DNA of 64,000 bases, from assembly GCF_958295425.1 (NCBI RefSeq), contig NC_081137.1:11261738-11325737 (forward strand). The letters run 5' to 3'. Of the stretch, positions 13,992-27,229 are shown piece by piece. The stretch is from Solea solea. Its lineage: Eukaryota > Chordata > Actinopteri > Pleuronectiformes > Soleidae. Every line of letters begins with the position of its first letter. Within the stretch, counting starts at the first letter, position 1. The notes under the pieces are model-generated. The model was not told the origin of the DNA, ran no database searches, and saw nothing but the letters and a program-made list of their open reading frames with translations. The position numbers and the translations under genes are program-made.

Positions 13992-16900
13992 AAACAAACA
14001 GCAGTGGTTCATAAATAAGTAAGACTGGACATCGATAAAGCCTATTGTTCTAATTGTATATGACAATGCAAGCTGTGCTGCACAGCAAGAATGCGCTTTA
14101 AGGTATTTACTCTACAGTGAAAGTCTAGCTCGCAAAATATAAATGACAAAAAACAAACCAAGCTCATTCGTCTTTGTGCAAAAAAAACAAACAAAAAAAA
14201 ACAACATAACCCATTAACTTGGAATGCAGGTTTCACTTGTGTGTGTGAACACGACTAGACTGGAAGACGATGCTTCACGGCTCTGAAGGGTCCTGTATCT
14301 ATCAGACCTCTACAGGAAGCAGCATCATCCATCACTGTCAGTGTTAATATTGTTTCTCCTCACCTCCCAATAGGCAGCTTGTGTTTTGGTTCACAGCGTT
14401 TATGTTTTCAGACTTGTGTACTCAGAGGCCCTCACCTGGCTTTGCTCTCTGGCATCCTCCTGCCAAAAAGCATAAAACTAATTTCAACATTACATGCAGC
14501 CAGCTTATTAAAATGCCTCTGCTCTTAGACATTTCTCTCTTGCTCCTTCTCATCACTCTCTCTCGGATTCCGAGTCTTATTATGTATTGTTTTACTCTTT
14601 TGTATTTTATAGTACAAGATTGCTATATATAATCTTCCCTCAAAATTGTTAACATGTGGGCCCGTTACAGGATGGCAGGATTTGTACTGCAGTCGATTGA
14701 AATTCCAATTGCTGTAAAGGGTTTTCATTGTTAAGAGGGGACTGACAAGGGTAATATGATAAAAAAAACAAAAAAAACAATGTTACCACTGTCTGAATCA
14801 ATGCCTCACCCCACGGTTAGTGTGAATGTTAAGGATGGGGAAAAAGATATTTAAACTTTAGAGGTGTCACGATTCTCCAAAGTCCTTGATTCCATCTGAT
14901 TTTCAATCTTTTTTTCCTCTCTTTTAGCACAGATGGGTCTGCCATCTTTGGACATGTCTAGTTTAGGTTTTATGTCACAATAACTTGTTTATTTTTTTTA
15001 TTCCCATTTCGATTGTCTACACGGTGACCATCATAATGAAATCAATCATATCAAACCATATGAATGTAACAATAACCAGTCAATTGTAAACTAAGTGTAA
15101 AAAGAAGAGTCATAGAGAGTCATGTAGCTCTGCGTAAGGTCCAGCAATCTGTTGTAAAGGTCATTAAATCTGCACTGACCTTCAATAACATTATCATACA
15201 TGGAAGGAAACACCTTTGTAGTAAGACATGACCTACTTGGCATTTTGTAGCGTGGTTCCAGTATGTAAATTAAATGTTTAAATCCAGTGTTTTCCACCAC
15301 TGAATAAGGTCACATGTCTGATGCTACAAAAACATCTATAGCGCTAGTTATCGGTTTAGAATTTTGAGCAAGTTTTACTCCAGATGAGGACAGAATCCTT
15401 AAAAGAGTTGTTTTCGTAGTTGCATCTACGTCCTTATGTGAATTTGGAGATGTCCTGTGCAATGCTACACACACATTTCATGTGCTTACACACCGTGTTT
15501 TTTTTATTTACACACTGGTGATTTCAGGAAGTGGGAGGCGGTTTGAGTTTGGTTGATGTCAAGCCCCAAATCAGAAGTCATTTCCATCAATATTCGATTT
15601 ACAATCAAGACAGAGACTGTTCCCACATGGGGTTAAAATGCATCCCGGATGTGTCTCCTGTCACCACTTTAGATCAGATTCAAACAGTCAGTATGTTTCC
15701 ATTAAACGTTAAGTCAATGAGTTGATGATTGGTGCTCGACAATACCATTTGATTGAATTACTGTCCCAGTTTACAGTCTACCCAGTATACTGGTGATAGT
15801 ATACTTCATTGAGCTAATATTCTACCATACATTCATTTCAAAGTATTTAATTTTTTTAAGCCGAGAAAGCATAAATACTCGTCACCTTCGTCTCTTCTCT
15901 TTCTTCTATTGTCCCCAGGTCAAAGACCAGAGGTGGGAATTTCAGAATATGCCCAAAGTGCCTAGACCAGCTCAGGTCCATACATAGTACAATCGGAATT
16001 TCAAGTGTATTATTCATAGGGAAATTTGATTAAGTATAATTTCAGTCTGACTAAAAGGTTAGCAGTTTTTCAAAGGTCTGGTTTTAGTCAGAGTAACACA
16101 ATAATTCCTCATGTAAATTTACTGACTTTTGCGAGAAGGTTTTTTTTTTTAATTAGTCTGACTTTACAGATGTGTCTGATGTTAACATGTGTGTCGGTGT
16201 GTGTGCATGTGTGAGTGACAGACACGAATAGTCAAGAGTTAAGAGGAGATCTCTAATAAAGATAGCCTGGTGTGACTGAAAGCGTTCAAACATGATAGAT
16301 GTAAGAATTCAGGCTGTTTTTCTGACCACAGCCAAATCATCATACTATTTTCTATGTGAATATTGTATAAAACGAGATGTTGTTTTCCAGTATGTGTCTC
16401 GTCGTGTTAGAGAGGAAAGAAAATAACATCTCCCTTTAAGAAAGATAACCTCATAGTGGGCCCTTTATTGTCAAAGCCGCTGTCCGTAAAAGATATGTGT
16501 CAAAAACCCACCATGACTCGGCCCTTTTCTTTTCTTGCCCTTTTCTTGACCAATTAAGCTTTTATTTTGCTTTGCTCACTTCAGTGGGGTTGACAGAAAA
16601 TGCTTGATCTGCTCACATTGCTCTAACTCTGGGTTGATATAAGTGCCAAAAAAAGCCTGGAGTGGATTTATTTGATAGTCTGCTCACTCAACTCCTTCCA
16701 ACCAGTTGAGAAAGACTCTTGAATTTAATCTCCACTGGATACATCAGTGCTGTAAAACTGTTTTTGTCTCCTATCCAAACACAACAATAATATTTAGGAA
16801 ATTCACAGCATGTTCACAGCCTCCTATAACTTACTGTACATACTCTGTGTTTTAAAGTGTACTGACTGTACCAGAACTGAGTGACGGCAGTAGAATATTA

Positions 16901-17692
16901 ATGTCATGGTTATCTAACAAGCGGTAATGGGGAGCACCAGCCTAAAGCAAGAGTTCAGAACACTGAAACCACAAACATGCACTATGTCACAAAAACGGCT
17001 TGACATGATATTCAGAGAAAAGTACCGTAAAGCACAGCACCACAATCTTGAAACATGACTCAGCATGACTATTTTAATGGCCTGCTTTGTCCACCTTTGG
17101 GTTGTCAAATGAAGACAAAATAAAATGGTGTTGGCTAATGAGTTGCAAATATGAGAAAGACTGTCACATAAAAAGGGAACTACAGGTAAAACAGGGTGTG
17201 AAGCCTGTGTCTGTGTTACTTGCATGTGTGTGTGGTGCTGTTATACTATAAGGGAATACATGGAACAGCTGCTCAGATACAAGGTAAATGGTGCTGGGGC
17301 TTAAGTGTGGACTTGCAATAAATAGGTAGGAGACCATCTCTGACTAATACCAATAGGCTTATTTCAACAGAAGATAAATCCCACATAGAGTAAGATTGAG
17401 GCTACTATCCACTACATTGTTGCTTAGAATGCATTCTGAATCCACCCGTGGTGTACGATACTGCAAAATGTTGTATTTCATCCAGAAATAAATAAATACA
17501 TGGTCAGTTTTGCTAATAATACAAACAATACAAAATGTGGATACTTTTTAGTCATAAAAGCATCATAATGTACTTTCATGTAGGTGAGAGCAATGTGTTC
17601 TGAATGATTTAGTGATTTTTCCTTTCCATAGTCAACTACTAAATCATTAGGCATAATAAAACTCAAAAAAAAAATAAAATAAAAGTATAATA

Positions 17693-17825
17693 CATTCATC
17701 CATCCATCGCCAATGGCTTATCCTCCTTGGGGAAGCGCCCCGTGGCATCCTTACCAAATGCCCTAACCACCCCATCTAGCTCCTTTCCACTCATAAGAGC
17801 AGCAGCTTTATTTTGAGTCTCTCTC
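17693..17825 (+). mobile_element. Dispersed fish repeat fragment
   Basis: ATCCATCCATCGCCAATGGC, TTATCCTCCTTGGGGAAGCG and CCAAATGCCCTAACCACCCC, then GAGCAGCAGCTTTATTTTGA, matches a common fish repeat whose family name I cannot give with certainty. The boundaries are approximate. Confidence 0.5.
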
Positions 17826-20805
17826 ACTGATCAAGAAATGAAGAAAACCCATTTTGGCCGCATATATCTGCGCATCCAGTATACTCCTCATGATCGCCCT
17901 GAGCCTGCAAAAGTGTTGCATCAGGAAAATGTGGCTCATCCCCTGCGGCGGCCCCTAGAGGGGGAGGAGTCAAAAGAAAAAAAATAAACAAAAACACAGC
18001 AATTGTATTTACACAACATGAAATCTGGATAAAACTATTTGTAAAACATAGTACTGGAGAAAAATGAATATGATTATTTTTCAGGCAAATGTTTTTGTTC
18101 CAAAATACTACAATATCAATTTTAATTGGCACTTTTTTTTCCTAACATAAAGTGCACAAAATGACCTGTGAACCTTACTGTACCAACACAGCCTTACTAC
18201 ACACACTGATGATTGCAACTTTTACCCAGTGAATAAACTGTGATTCAGTTTGACTCTCTCAAAGAAAACTGGTGAAGTGCACGTCGCATATTGCGGTATA
18301 CTCACGCGTCAGGGTCCTGTAGTATTCCACTTCACCATCAGGTGGCTGTACAATTCTGGACGCAGGGAATAGGACGCATTCCTACCAAAGAAAAAGAGAA
18401 CAATGTTACAGCTGACACACATGTCACAGATGACAGGCCTGTTGTTCAGGGGAGTCGGGGTGTCGAGGCTCAGATGACTATCCTTGGGGACTACTAGTGC
18501 TGTTGTCGAAACTTTTTTTCTGCTTGGTGAACGGGGCTTATACTCCACCTATTGGTGGGGTGGAAGTTCAGTTCACGAGAAGCAGGGTCTTCAGTTAGCA
18601 TCAAAACTCAAAAGATGTTTAGTTTGTCCACTGTTGGATTCTGTAGACATACATTTTTATATAAGGCAAAGGCTCATTCTGGGGTATTACCCCAGGTCAC
18701 ACAATGAGGTGATTTGTGATTTAAAACATGATAATATGAATTTCACCAATAATGACACACTCTACCTTTAAATGTGCTGTTGTATATGTAACATTGATGT
18801 TTTTGGCTTTCATTTTATATCAGCTTTGCTTGGATTACACCCCTAGCCATTCTGCTGCTATACAAAACAAGCAACATAGTCATGAGAATAGTTGAGAGAA
18901 TGCTTTTTAGCCTCATTATCAAGTCTTTGCCACCTACTGCAATGCATTAAAGCCTGCTGACAACTCGATCAAAAGAAGTTTGCGTTATCACAAAGTAATA
19001 CACTTTTCAAATGGCCTCTGCTGTCTGGTGAAGAAAAGGGAGACTTTCCTGAGTATGAAAAGCCTCTGATTCAGTGTAGCAGCTCCCTAATGAGATCCAC
19101 AGTACTGAAGTGGACGTATAAGCTTGTCAGCCTACAGCATGTACACTCATGGTTGAAAATCATCGTGTGTCGTCCTCTAGCAGCTGTGTTCCTTGAGCTG
19201 ATGCAGTTGTTATGGGGGCTGGGAAATCATTGTGAGAAGGGACGGAGAGCACACCATCAATCAAAAGGCTTGTAAATTCAACACTAATGTCTGTTCTGTC
19301 AGGGCGAGAGCCAGATGCTCAACCTGCACCTTCCGAGGAGACATAACATGAATGTACTCAGGTTTACATTATATATTATTTGCTTATATATTCTGAACAG
19401 TAAACCATTGGTGTTTTTTGTGTTTTTCACAAAAGTAAACCATAAATGATGCATCTTAAACAAAATACATTTTCTGTGATTTTTTTCTTAATTAAGTTAT
19501 TTTTTGTATAGGTAAATGCTATATGCTATATGCTTCTGTACAAAATAATATTTTGAGTAGAAAATGTTTATCTTTCTACTTCACAGCTACTGTGAAAGAA
19601 CGTGGATTTCTCACTACGTCGCAATCCGCTGCAGATTTCAAGTTGTAGGTCTCGTTTCACCCGCAGCTCTCTAATTGACTCCACCATGGAGTAAATGAGA
19701 AGAAAATGAAAAGATAAATTACTCTAATGGAAGGAAATGGAGTGTGAAGAGAGACATTCCTCCCAGTATTTTTTTTCTTCCTTTTTTTTCTGGATGCAGC
19801 ACAATGGTAAATTGAAATACAACAAGGATCCCAGCCTCTATATGAGACAGATTTGGCCATGATTACAGAAATGATGTAATTTGAATGCTTCACCAAGACT
19901 CATCGCTGTATTCTTTGTCGAAAGACAAAAATAAACACTTAACGGATTAATCAACAAATGTATACAGGAAGTTGAAACAATGGTGGAAGCAAATTGATTC
20001 AGCTAACACAATTTTATTGCCAATTAAGCTACTTTCAAAAACCACATAATTCCAATTTGTCTACAGTTGACCTGGTAACCTGGCTCTGCAGCTTAAGTGC
20101 TTTATAGTAGATTTCATGCAAATAGAGGCACTGCTGGGTAACTCTGTTTTTGTAGTGCTTCAGCTTAAAGGTCAGGTCCAATGCGTTTCCCCAGCACCAT
20201 TAAGAGACAGTTTGTTTAAAGCCCATCTGAAGGACGAGGCTCGATGAAGCGGAACACGGGCCGACCGCATTAAATGAAAGGGGAAAAAAAAGTTTTGGTT
20301 CCGCTCGATGAAGTCAAAGGGCAGATGGAGGATACGAGTGCTCATCTGTGCTCTCACCTTAATATGTTGTCATTTTCATGAGTGGAAACCTACAGCTTTG
20401 ACATTGGCGTCTCGTGAATGCACTTAGTGGTGTGCATAGACGTTCCCAGTGGAAAAAAAGGCCTCTCCTCTGGAGAAAATGATTAAGCCTCAGTCAGTCT
20501 TTAGCATTATTAAGAATATGCACATGCTAGTTGAAAGTCCACTCGTTAGGATAACATGTTATTGTATAGACTGAGATAGACAGAAAGCTCTTGTGTTCAT
20601 TACTTGCCAGTCAGACGCCAATCAGAGCCTGGTGTAGACCAAAACATAGATAATGAACAAGCTGAGTGCAGATAATTCCAGAGAGAGTGTTTTCCTGCTT
20701 CTAATGAAATATGTAAAACGTCCTTGTACAGATACATCTGGAGGACTGATCTTCAGAATTGGAGGTAGTGTCAGGCTGTGTACATGCCTTCCCATTGGCC
20801 TAGAA

Positions 20806-21285
20806 CACATGTGTCAAACTGGTGGCCCGGGGGCCACATGTGACCCTCGAATCAATTACATGCGGCCCGCCAACCACTGGTGATGGAATAGAGACAGAAT
20901 ATAAGACTAAATGTATTTCCCGGCAATATTTTTTATAATAGTAATAAGACATTCGGTTGTAATCATTGCTTTATTTAATGTATTACACTCAACATGAAAT
21001 AACATATATTTAAGCTGTTTTAATCACAATTATCCTCATCATTATTTGCTAAATATTCAATTGAATTCTCTCTTTTTGTGCATCATAAATATGTTTTTAT
21101 TGTGAATTATTTTATATCAAAATAAGCAATTTTACTTTGCAATTCTGTCTAATATCATAATGAATATCTTATATTGACCACCGGCTACTAAATAGTTTTT
21201 TCCACTTTTTTTCCTCTATGTCGGCCCCCACTTGACCAGACTAGATGCTCATTGGCCAACAGGTCATTTGAGTTTGACACCCCTG
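20806..21285 (+). mobile_element. hAT-type non-autonomous element, 8-base target duplication
   Basis: The left end is CACATGTGTCAAACTGGTGG and the right end is the inverted AGTTTGACACCCCTG; TGTCAAACT is shared. GCCTAGAA flanks both sides exactly (20798..20805, 21286..21293). The interior begins with a CCCGGGGGCCACATGTGACC block and has a GCGGCCCGCC motif, features of a very common fish hAT-derived family. It has no transposase ORF. Confidence 0.88.
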
Positions 21286-22416
21286 GCCTAGAATATTCAA
21301 ATCATTTCCTTCACTTTAACTCGCTGTTCTCCAATACCTCATTTGCAAAAATTTCCCAACAGTAGTACTAATGGTACTGACTGAAAATAAAAAAGATGTT
21401 AAAATATCACACCAATATGTACTGGTGAGGTTGCATGTTGCAGCTGAAAACCCCTCTTCTCGTCCAAGTATTTTGGAGAAACTGTGCAGCCAGTAGTTTG
21501 CAATTCTTACCATATTCTGCTGTGTGAATGAAAAAATGAGGACGCACTGTGTTTTTGTTTGTTTATCGAAAGCCGCTGCTCACTGATTTTAATTCCCTTC
21601 ATTTGCTTCCTGCTACTTTTTCTTTTATGAGATTGATTTCCACTTTCATGCACCTGTCACACCCCGAAACCGAATTAAATTATCAATTCATTAAGTTGGA
21701 TAATGGAATCATTTATCATATGTCACTTCCATTTTTTTCCCAGCCGCCGTTCCTCATTTCTTCATGCAAACAAGCGTAGAATTTGCCTGCGCTGAATAAA
21801 GAAACACTGCAAATGTCACTAACAGGAAATTTTCACCTTAGGTGCTGAAGTGAATTCATGAGCACAGCGAGGTTCCCGGAAGGAGTCGTGTAGAGTGATC
21901 TGAAGGCTTCGTATCTGAGCCCAGAGGAAGCATGTTATTGATTCGCTTGTCTAGTGGCTCTCTGTAATAATAAGGAAATAAAGCCCCTGGATATAAGGAG
22001 ATTGATGTCAATCAGCAGCCTGCCTCAAGTGTGGCTTGTCCCATCTTATTAGTGCTCCATCCATGCACTGAGTGTTCACTGATGACTGCATTGATATGCA
22101 AGTGAAGAGAGGAGGCTGTCTGTAGCCATCCTGACGAGGATTCCCCTGTGATTGCCTTGTCTGTCGCCTCTCTGCACTGAGAGATTTTAGCGGATCCGTG
22201 GAAAAAAAAAGGAAAGAACGAAAATCAGAGTGAACTGTGAGCTTTTAACTCCACAAGAATGTCCACACAATCAGTGACTGAACACCATTTATTATGAAAG
22301 GGTCAGTAGAGATGAGCGGCAGGTGTTCAAACATCCTTCATGATTTATGAAGCCTTGTGCAAATGCTTTCATTTACTTATTTTGCCCTGCTTTTTAAAGC
22401 TTTGGTTAAAGCACAT

Positions 22417-22417
<1 letters not shown>

Positions 22418-22445
<28 letters not shown>
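22418..22445. repeat. Poly-T tract
   Basis: About 28 T residues. Other homopolymers of about 20 bases are at 41117..41138 (T) and 43046..43065 (A). Confidence 0.9.
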
Positions 22446-22452
<7 letters not shown>

Positions 22453-24281
22453 CTTAATCTGGCAGGGTGTTCAGTATTCTTTCTTTGCAGATTATGAATA
22501 GAAATCTTAAAATCATGTACTCATTTTCACCACATCTTTTAATATTGTCTTTTTACTAAACTTTTACTGCCAACCCTGATTTTCCTGAACATTGAACATT
22601 ACGTTCCCACACAACTAAACTGCATTCACAACATTCTTACAATAAGGAATATTATGTTCATTTTGGACGTTTCACTCTTGACAGTATGTGGAAAAACATG
22701 CTTTTTTAAATTCCTAACTAACCTGGGGTCTGTTGCAAGTACAATTAAGATATGCAGGATATGTGAGAAAGTGGGCCTTAACCTATGCTACTAAGTTTAT
22801 CCTGGCTTAGTCCGTTGCACAAACATCAAACCTGGATGAGGAGACGTGGTTTGGTCAAACCAGATGTAACAGGTTTATCCTGGTAAGTGCACAATCCCGT
22901 CTCTTTAAAGTAGACCGTCAGCTCAGTCACAGATTTACTGATGCAGAAGTGGAGAAGACGTGTGTCACCAAGTGAACAACACCTTGTAATGGAAACTTAT
23001 GAAGAGATGAAACACTTGATATGTTAAAAAAGGAGGATATAGATATAATAAGATCAGAGCAAAAAGAATAACTGAATGTATAAGTAGAACAATATAAAAT
23101 ACTTACAGAGCTGAGATGTTAGTAAAATAACTGTTTTTATACTTTTCTGTACTGTTATATACTGTACACTGAGGTTAGATACATTGGGATTTCCTTTAAA
23201 AAAAGAAGAGGTATCCTACAAATAAAACTCCAAATGAGCTCCTTAGTCCCACTGCGCCACTGAAATCATCATATTAGCAATTTGTATATTCCACAAAAGT
23301 TTGCCGCAAAACTAAGTCCCACAGTTTCGAGGAAAACCATGGCGACATAAATACCAAACATTTCAAATTTCAAATTTCAAATTTCCACATACAAATGAAT
23401 GGAAAATGGTCCAATAAACAATTTCAACCCAGCCCATTATGGAGATTCAAAGTGTCGTCATATTTTAACATGGAGACATGGTTGAAACTTTAAAAAAACC
23501 TTTTTACACCTAAATTGAAGTTTTGATACCTCTTACAGTTTTTACACAATTGCAGTTTAAGTTTTGTACTTTTTTTGGACCTTGTCTGATTGCGTCTTGC
23601 TGAGGTTCATTAAGGTCCATGAGGTCCTTTCCTGTCCACAATTTCCAACAAACATTTTATGTAGTATACACAATATAGTAGTTGTCTAACCGTGTGTGTT
23701 GTTTTCACTTTCATATGACTTGTTCATGTGCAACCAGCTGCAAGAGTCAGTCTCTCTCTCTCAAAAATACTACCTTGTCTAAGAACTGAATGTTTTAAAG
23801 GTTCAATCCACCCAAATGTTACTCCACTGATACTCCACCAGCTCAAGTCCTGCACCCGACGACAATGACACCAAGATGCAGGCTCAGTCAAAATGTGGCC
23901 GCAGAATTTTCTGGATTCAGATTCTATCACATCTAAAAAAGCATTGTGACAGAAACACAGATGACATGAATGAGTGTTTTATATAATTGTCCTCAACACT
24001 GACTTGATTGAAATCACCTTTACAACCTCAACTGAAAACAACATTTTGATCAAATACAAACATCACTGTCATTTTAATGCAGGTAAGTAAAATGTAGGTA
24101 CCTTAGTTTGGTTCTCTTCAGCAGAAACAGTGTTGCATTATAGGTGCTGCATCCTTCATCTGGAAACAGGCTCTGTCAAGCAATACCATCAGACCCGACT
24201 GAGGGAGCATTTGTGTTTATACAGCAGCAGTGCAGGGGTGGGTGGGGACTAGAAGCATTTAAAACTCCTGAATGACATATT

Positions 24282-24356
24282 TTTGAGCAGCAGAATTCAC
24301 TTCTGCAACTTTTCATGGATGTTTCTTTGTGTTTTCAGTCAAACTCTTACCTGTTT
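24282..24356 (+). repeat. Unclassified repeat pair, copy 1
   Basis: TTTGAGCAGCAGAATTCACT, then TTCTTTGTGTTTTCAGTCAA and ACCTGTTT, also occurs at 53751..53826. It may extend weakly to about 24420. Confidence 0.6.
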
Positions 24357-24678
24357 TTAGTCCTCTGGCTTTGGTATTTTATGTACTGGTGTCCCTACCC
24401 TGAAGTTTAAAGATAATCCAAAATTCAATTGAATGAGTACATTTTCAGAATGTATACAGTTAACACCTCAATTATTGACAAAGACATGGGTGAACATAAT
24501 CTCTCAGGTCTTTTTGATACTGGATGCGTGTGCACATTTCAGCTGTGACACATTCCCCTTTTTATTTAGGAACTCATGTTCACTAATGAGACCTTTCTTA
24601 CTTCTTGCACAAGAGCCATGTGGCTTTTTGTGCATATTAGCACATATAAAGTGACAATTATCATTCTTAACAGTTTTA

Positions 24679-24680
<2 letters not shown>

Positions 24681-24733
<53 letters not shown>
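24681..24733. repeat. (AT)n microsatellite at the left edge of the CACTG element
   Basis: AT repeats run up to the left terminus at 24734; a short TA run (27232..27241) also follows the right terminus. The element probably inserted into a microsatellite. Confidence 0.9.
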
Positions 24734-27229
24734 CACTGTAACAAATTTCTGTAATTTCTACAGTAAAAAATTACAGAAGCTTGTTGTCCTATCCTTTTAC
24801 AAGGTGTAACTGTAAATTGCAATGTATTATGGGTAAAAAATAATTACAGTAATTTAAAGCTGTAACACATTTTAAAATTACAGCATGGTTATGTTTTCAC
24901 TTGGTTCTGACTGTAAATGATACATTTACAGTTAAACACTGTTAGGCTAATATTGGCAGTTTGCAAGAGGATAGGCATTTGATGGCGGGAGGAGGAGAGC
25001 GAACCCAGCATTCATCCACTCAATAAAGAGTAAGTATTATGTTATTAGTCTAAACTATTAAAGAGAAACTAGGCAAGATTGTATGCATGGTTATGTTACA
25101 TTTTACCCGAATTAAACAGTAATTATTTTAGTTTTTAACAATATGACTTTAGTAACCTTTTTTGAGGCTATGCCTTTCACCTGGCATATCATGGCTGGAA
25201 ACCAACCTTGCTAGTTTCTCTTCAAAATGTGATTCAAGTAATAACATGAAATATGATTTAATCGTGTGTCAACCTGGTTTGCACAACTAAAAATAAAGTT
25301 AGCTCAAGAATATTTTTCAAACGAGTGTAATCCCAGGCTCTGCCGTTTAATGGAAGGCTAAAATGTTAGGCTAACATGCCGCTAGCTAAGGTAGTTAGGT
25401 GCTACTGTATGTTGTCTAAACTCGGTGTGAGAAAGTTACGTGTGTCGCCGACAGGATCGAATCAACCTGGTGAGGAGAGAAAGCTGAGAGAAAGGAGAGA
25501 AAGCTGCAAAAACAACATTTTGGTAAGAATAATGTTTCCTTATTTATTTGTGTGACTAACAGCATTTGGCATCATTTTATTCGCCTTAGTTGGAATATAC
25601 GGGGTGTGGGACTCAAAACTGCACTGTTTTTTGAAGATGTTAACCAGCAAAAACCACAGAACAGCAAGATACACTAGAGTGTTGTAACTGCTGGATTGTA
25701 TTATGAAGATTTGTGTGGTACAATTTAGTATTATGGGAATTATTATTACGATTCTTTGTCGCGAACTAGTTCTCCTCGTTCAGTTCATTAAAAGGACTTG
25801 CGAATCACGAATGAGCCATTCTCTGACTGCTTCGTCTGGTTCACTTCTGTAACTACTTTCAGACCAAGAATACATCAGATGTTTCAGTGCAGTAGGCTTT
25901 GGAGCAGTGTGTTATGTGCACAAAACATTTTTTTTTCACAGTAATATCGACCACTATCATCATTTATCTGGTGAAGGTAGTCAGAAACTTCCTATCGTTC
26001 ACGAATCGTCCATGAACTCAGGGTGGCCGCAGGTCCTTAAAAAGTCGTAAATCAATTTTCCATGGGTCTTAAATATTTGTGTGTCATGTCACCGCGAAAA
26101 TGCAGTCAATCTGTTCTGCTATTTCGATTTTTTTTTTTCCGGTAGCCGCTGCGTTGTCTATGGGTTGGTTCAGAGGCTGTAATGCTACGCACCGTTGGGT
26201 GACAAGTGAAAGACGAGACCCAATCACTACCGCTGATAGAGTCTGGGTCTCGTCTTAAACTCGTCACTAGCCTAGCCTGCGCAGCTTTTGATGACTTAAG
26301 CTAAAGCGGTGGTCGGGGAACGCAGGGGAGATCTATGGGTTTTGTCTTTTGTAAACAATGTATTTCATTAAGTGTCTTTTTCCTGATTTTGTGACTTCAG
26401 ATGCTTCCTGGGGATCAACCCAACGTCTGGCACAAAGGCCACAAAGTGGATCAGTCCAAGAAGTGGGAAGGTGCAAGAGAAGTGGAACAGCAATGTCAAC
26501 CTTCATGTCTCTGCACTTCTAAAAAGGTTAATGGACTTTGAATGGCTTTGAGCCCGTTTGCAAAAGAAACAATAATGGCACACTGTTTTGTATAAAAAAA
26601 ACAAAAAAACAATGGTTCCAAGATGTGGTTATTTTTTACACATTTGACTTTGTTGCTGCAAATTACAGTAGTAAATTTAAAGTTACACTGTGTGGCTGCA
26701 AGTATTGTGCAGTCTGGTGTATGTTTATGTGAGTTTGTTCATGTCTGTGTGAGTTTGAAAATATACACATCGGGTATTGAGTGTTAATAAATGTTTTGTA
26801 TTGTTGCAGCACTGACTCTTGTTTTATTATTATTGTTAATAGCTGAAAATAATTACAATTACAAAAAAATGACAGTGCTTAATTTGCAAAACATGACAAG
26901 CAAACCTATATTAGCTGTAAAAACATTCTACAATAAAATAATGAATTATGAACAAGTAACAGCTATTTAGTGGCAAAAATAGTTGGCAGGTAACTCATGT
27001 AATTTGAATGGGATACAAGATAATATTGTAAATTAAAATACAATAAATGGTTGTTTATCATATAAAACAATACATTGTTGTGTTTTATATACGGCAAAAA
27101 CCTGTAAAACGTATCCAGTAATATGTTGTAATTAATGTTTACAGTAATTAACAACACTTTTACAGCACTTTATTGGCAACTTTTTTGCCTGTTCTTTACT
27201 GTAAATTCTACAGGAAATTTGTTACAGTG
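24734..27229. mobile_element. 2.5-kb DNA transposon with CACTG termini (CACTA/EnSpm-like, non-autonomous)
   Basis: The left end CACTGTAACAAATTTCTGTA and the inverted right end CACTGTAACAAATTTCCTGT are identical for 15 bases and stay similar for about 34. Subterminal zones repeat the motif TTACAG/CTGTAA many times (24750..24930 and 26915..27205), as CACTA-type elements do. Insertion into a TA microsatellite hides the target duplication; TA is present on both sides. No transposase ORF is visible, but the interior contains exon-like signals. Confidence 0.7.
24982..26810 (+). other. Candidate spliced transcription unit inside the CACTG element
   Basis: This is speculative. The signals, in order, are: a G-rich exon-like stretch with an ATG at 24982 and a donor GTAAGT at 25030; an internal piece 25455..25522 between a weak acceptor (GCCGACAG) and the donor GGTAAGA; and a good acceptor GTGACTTCAG ending at 26400. 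That last acceptor is followed at once by an ORF 26401..26541 starting MLPGDQPNVWHKGH, 46 residues and a stop. An AATAAA signal lies at 26786..26791 with T-rich sequence after it. The small ORF resembles nothing I recognise. It may be captured gene sequence, a long non-coding RNA or coincidence. Confidence 0.3.
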
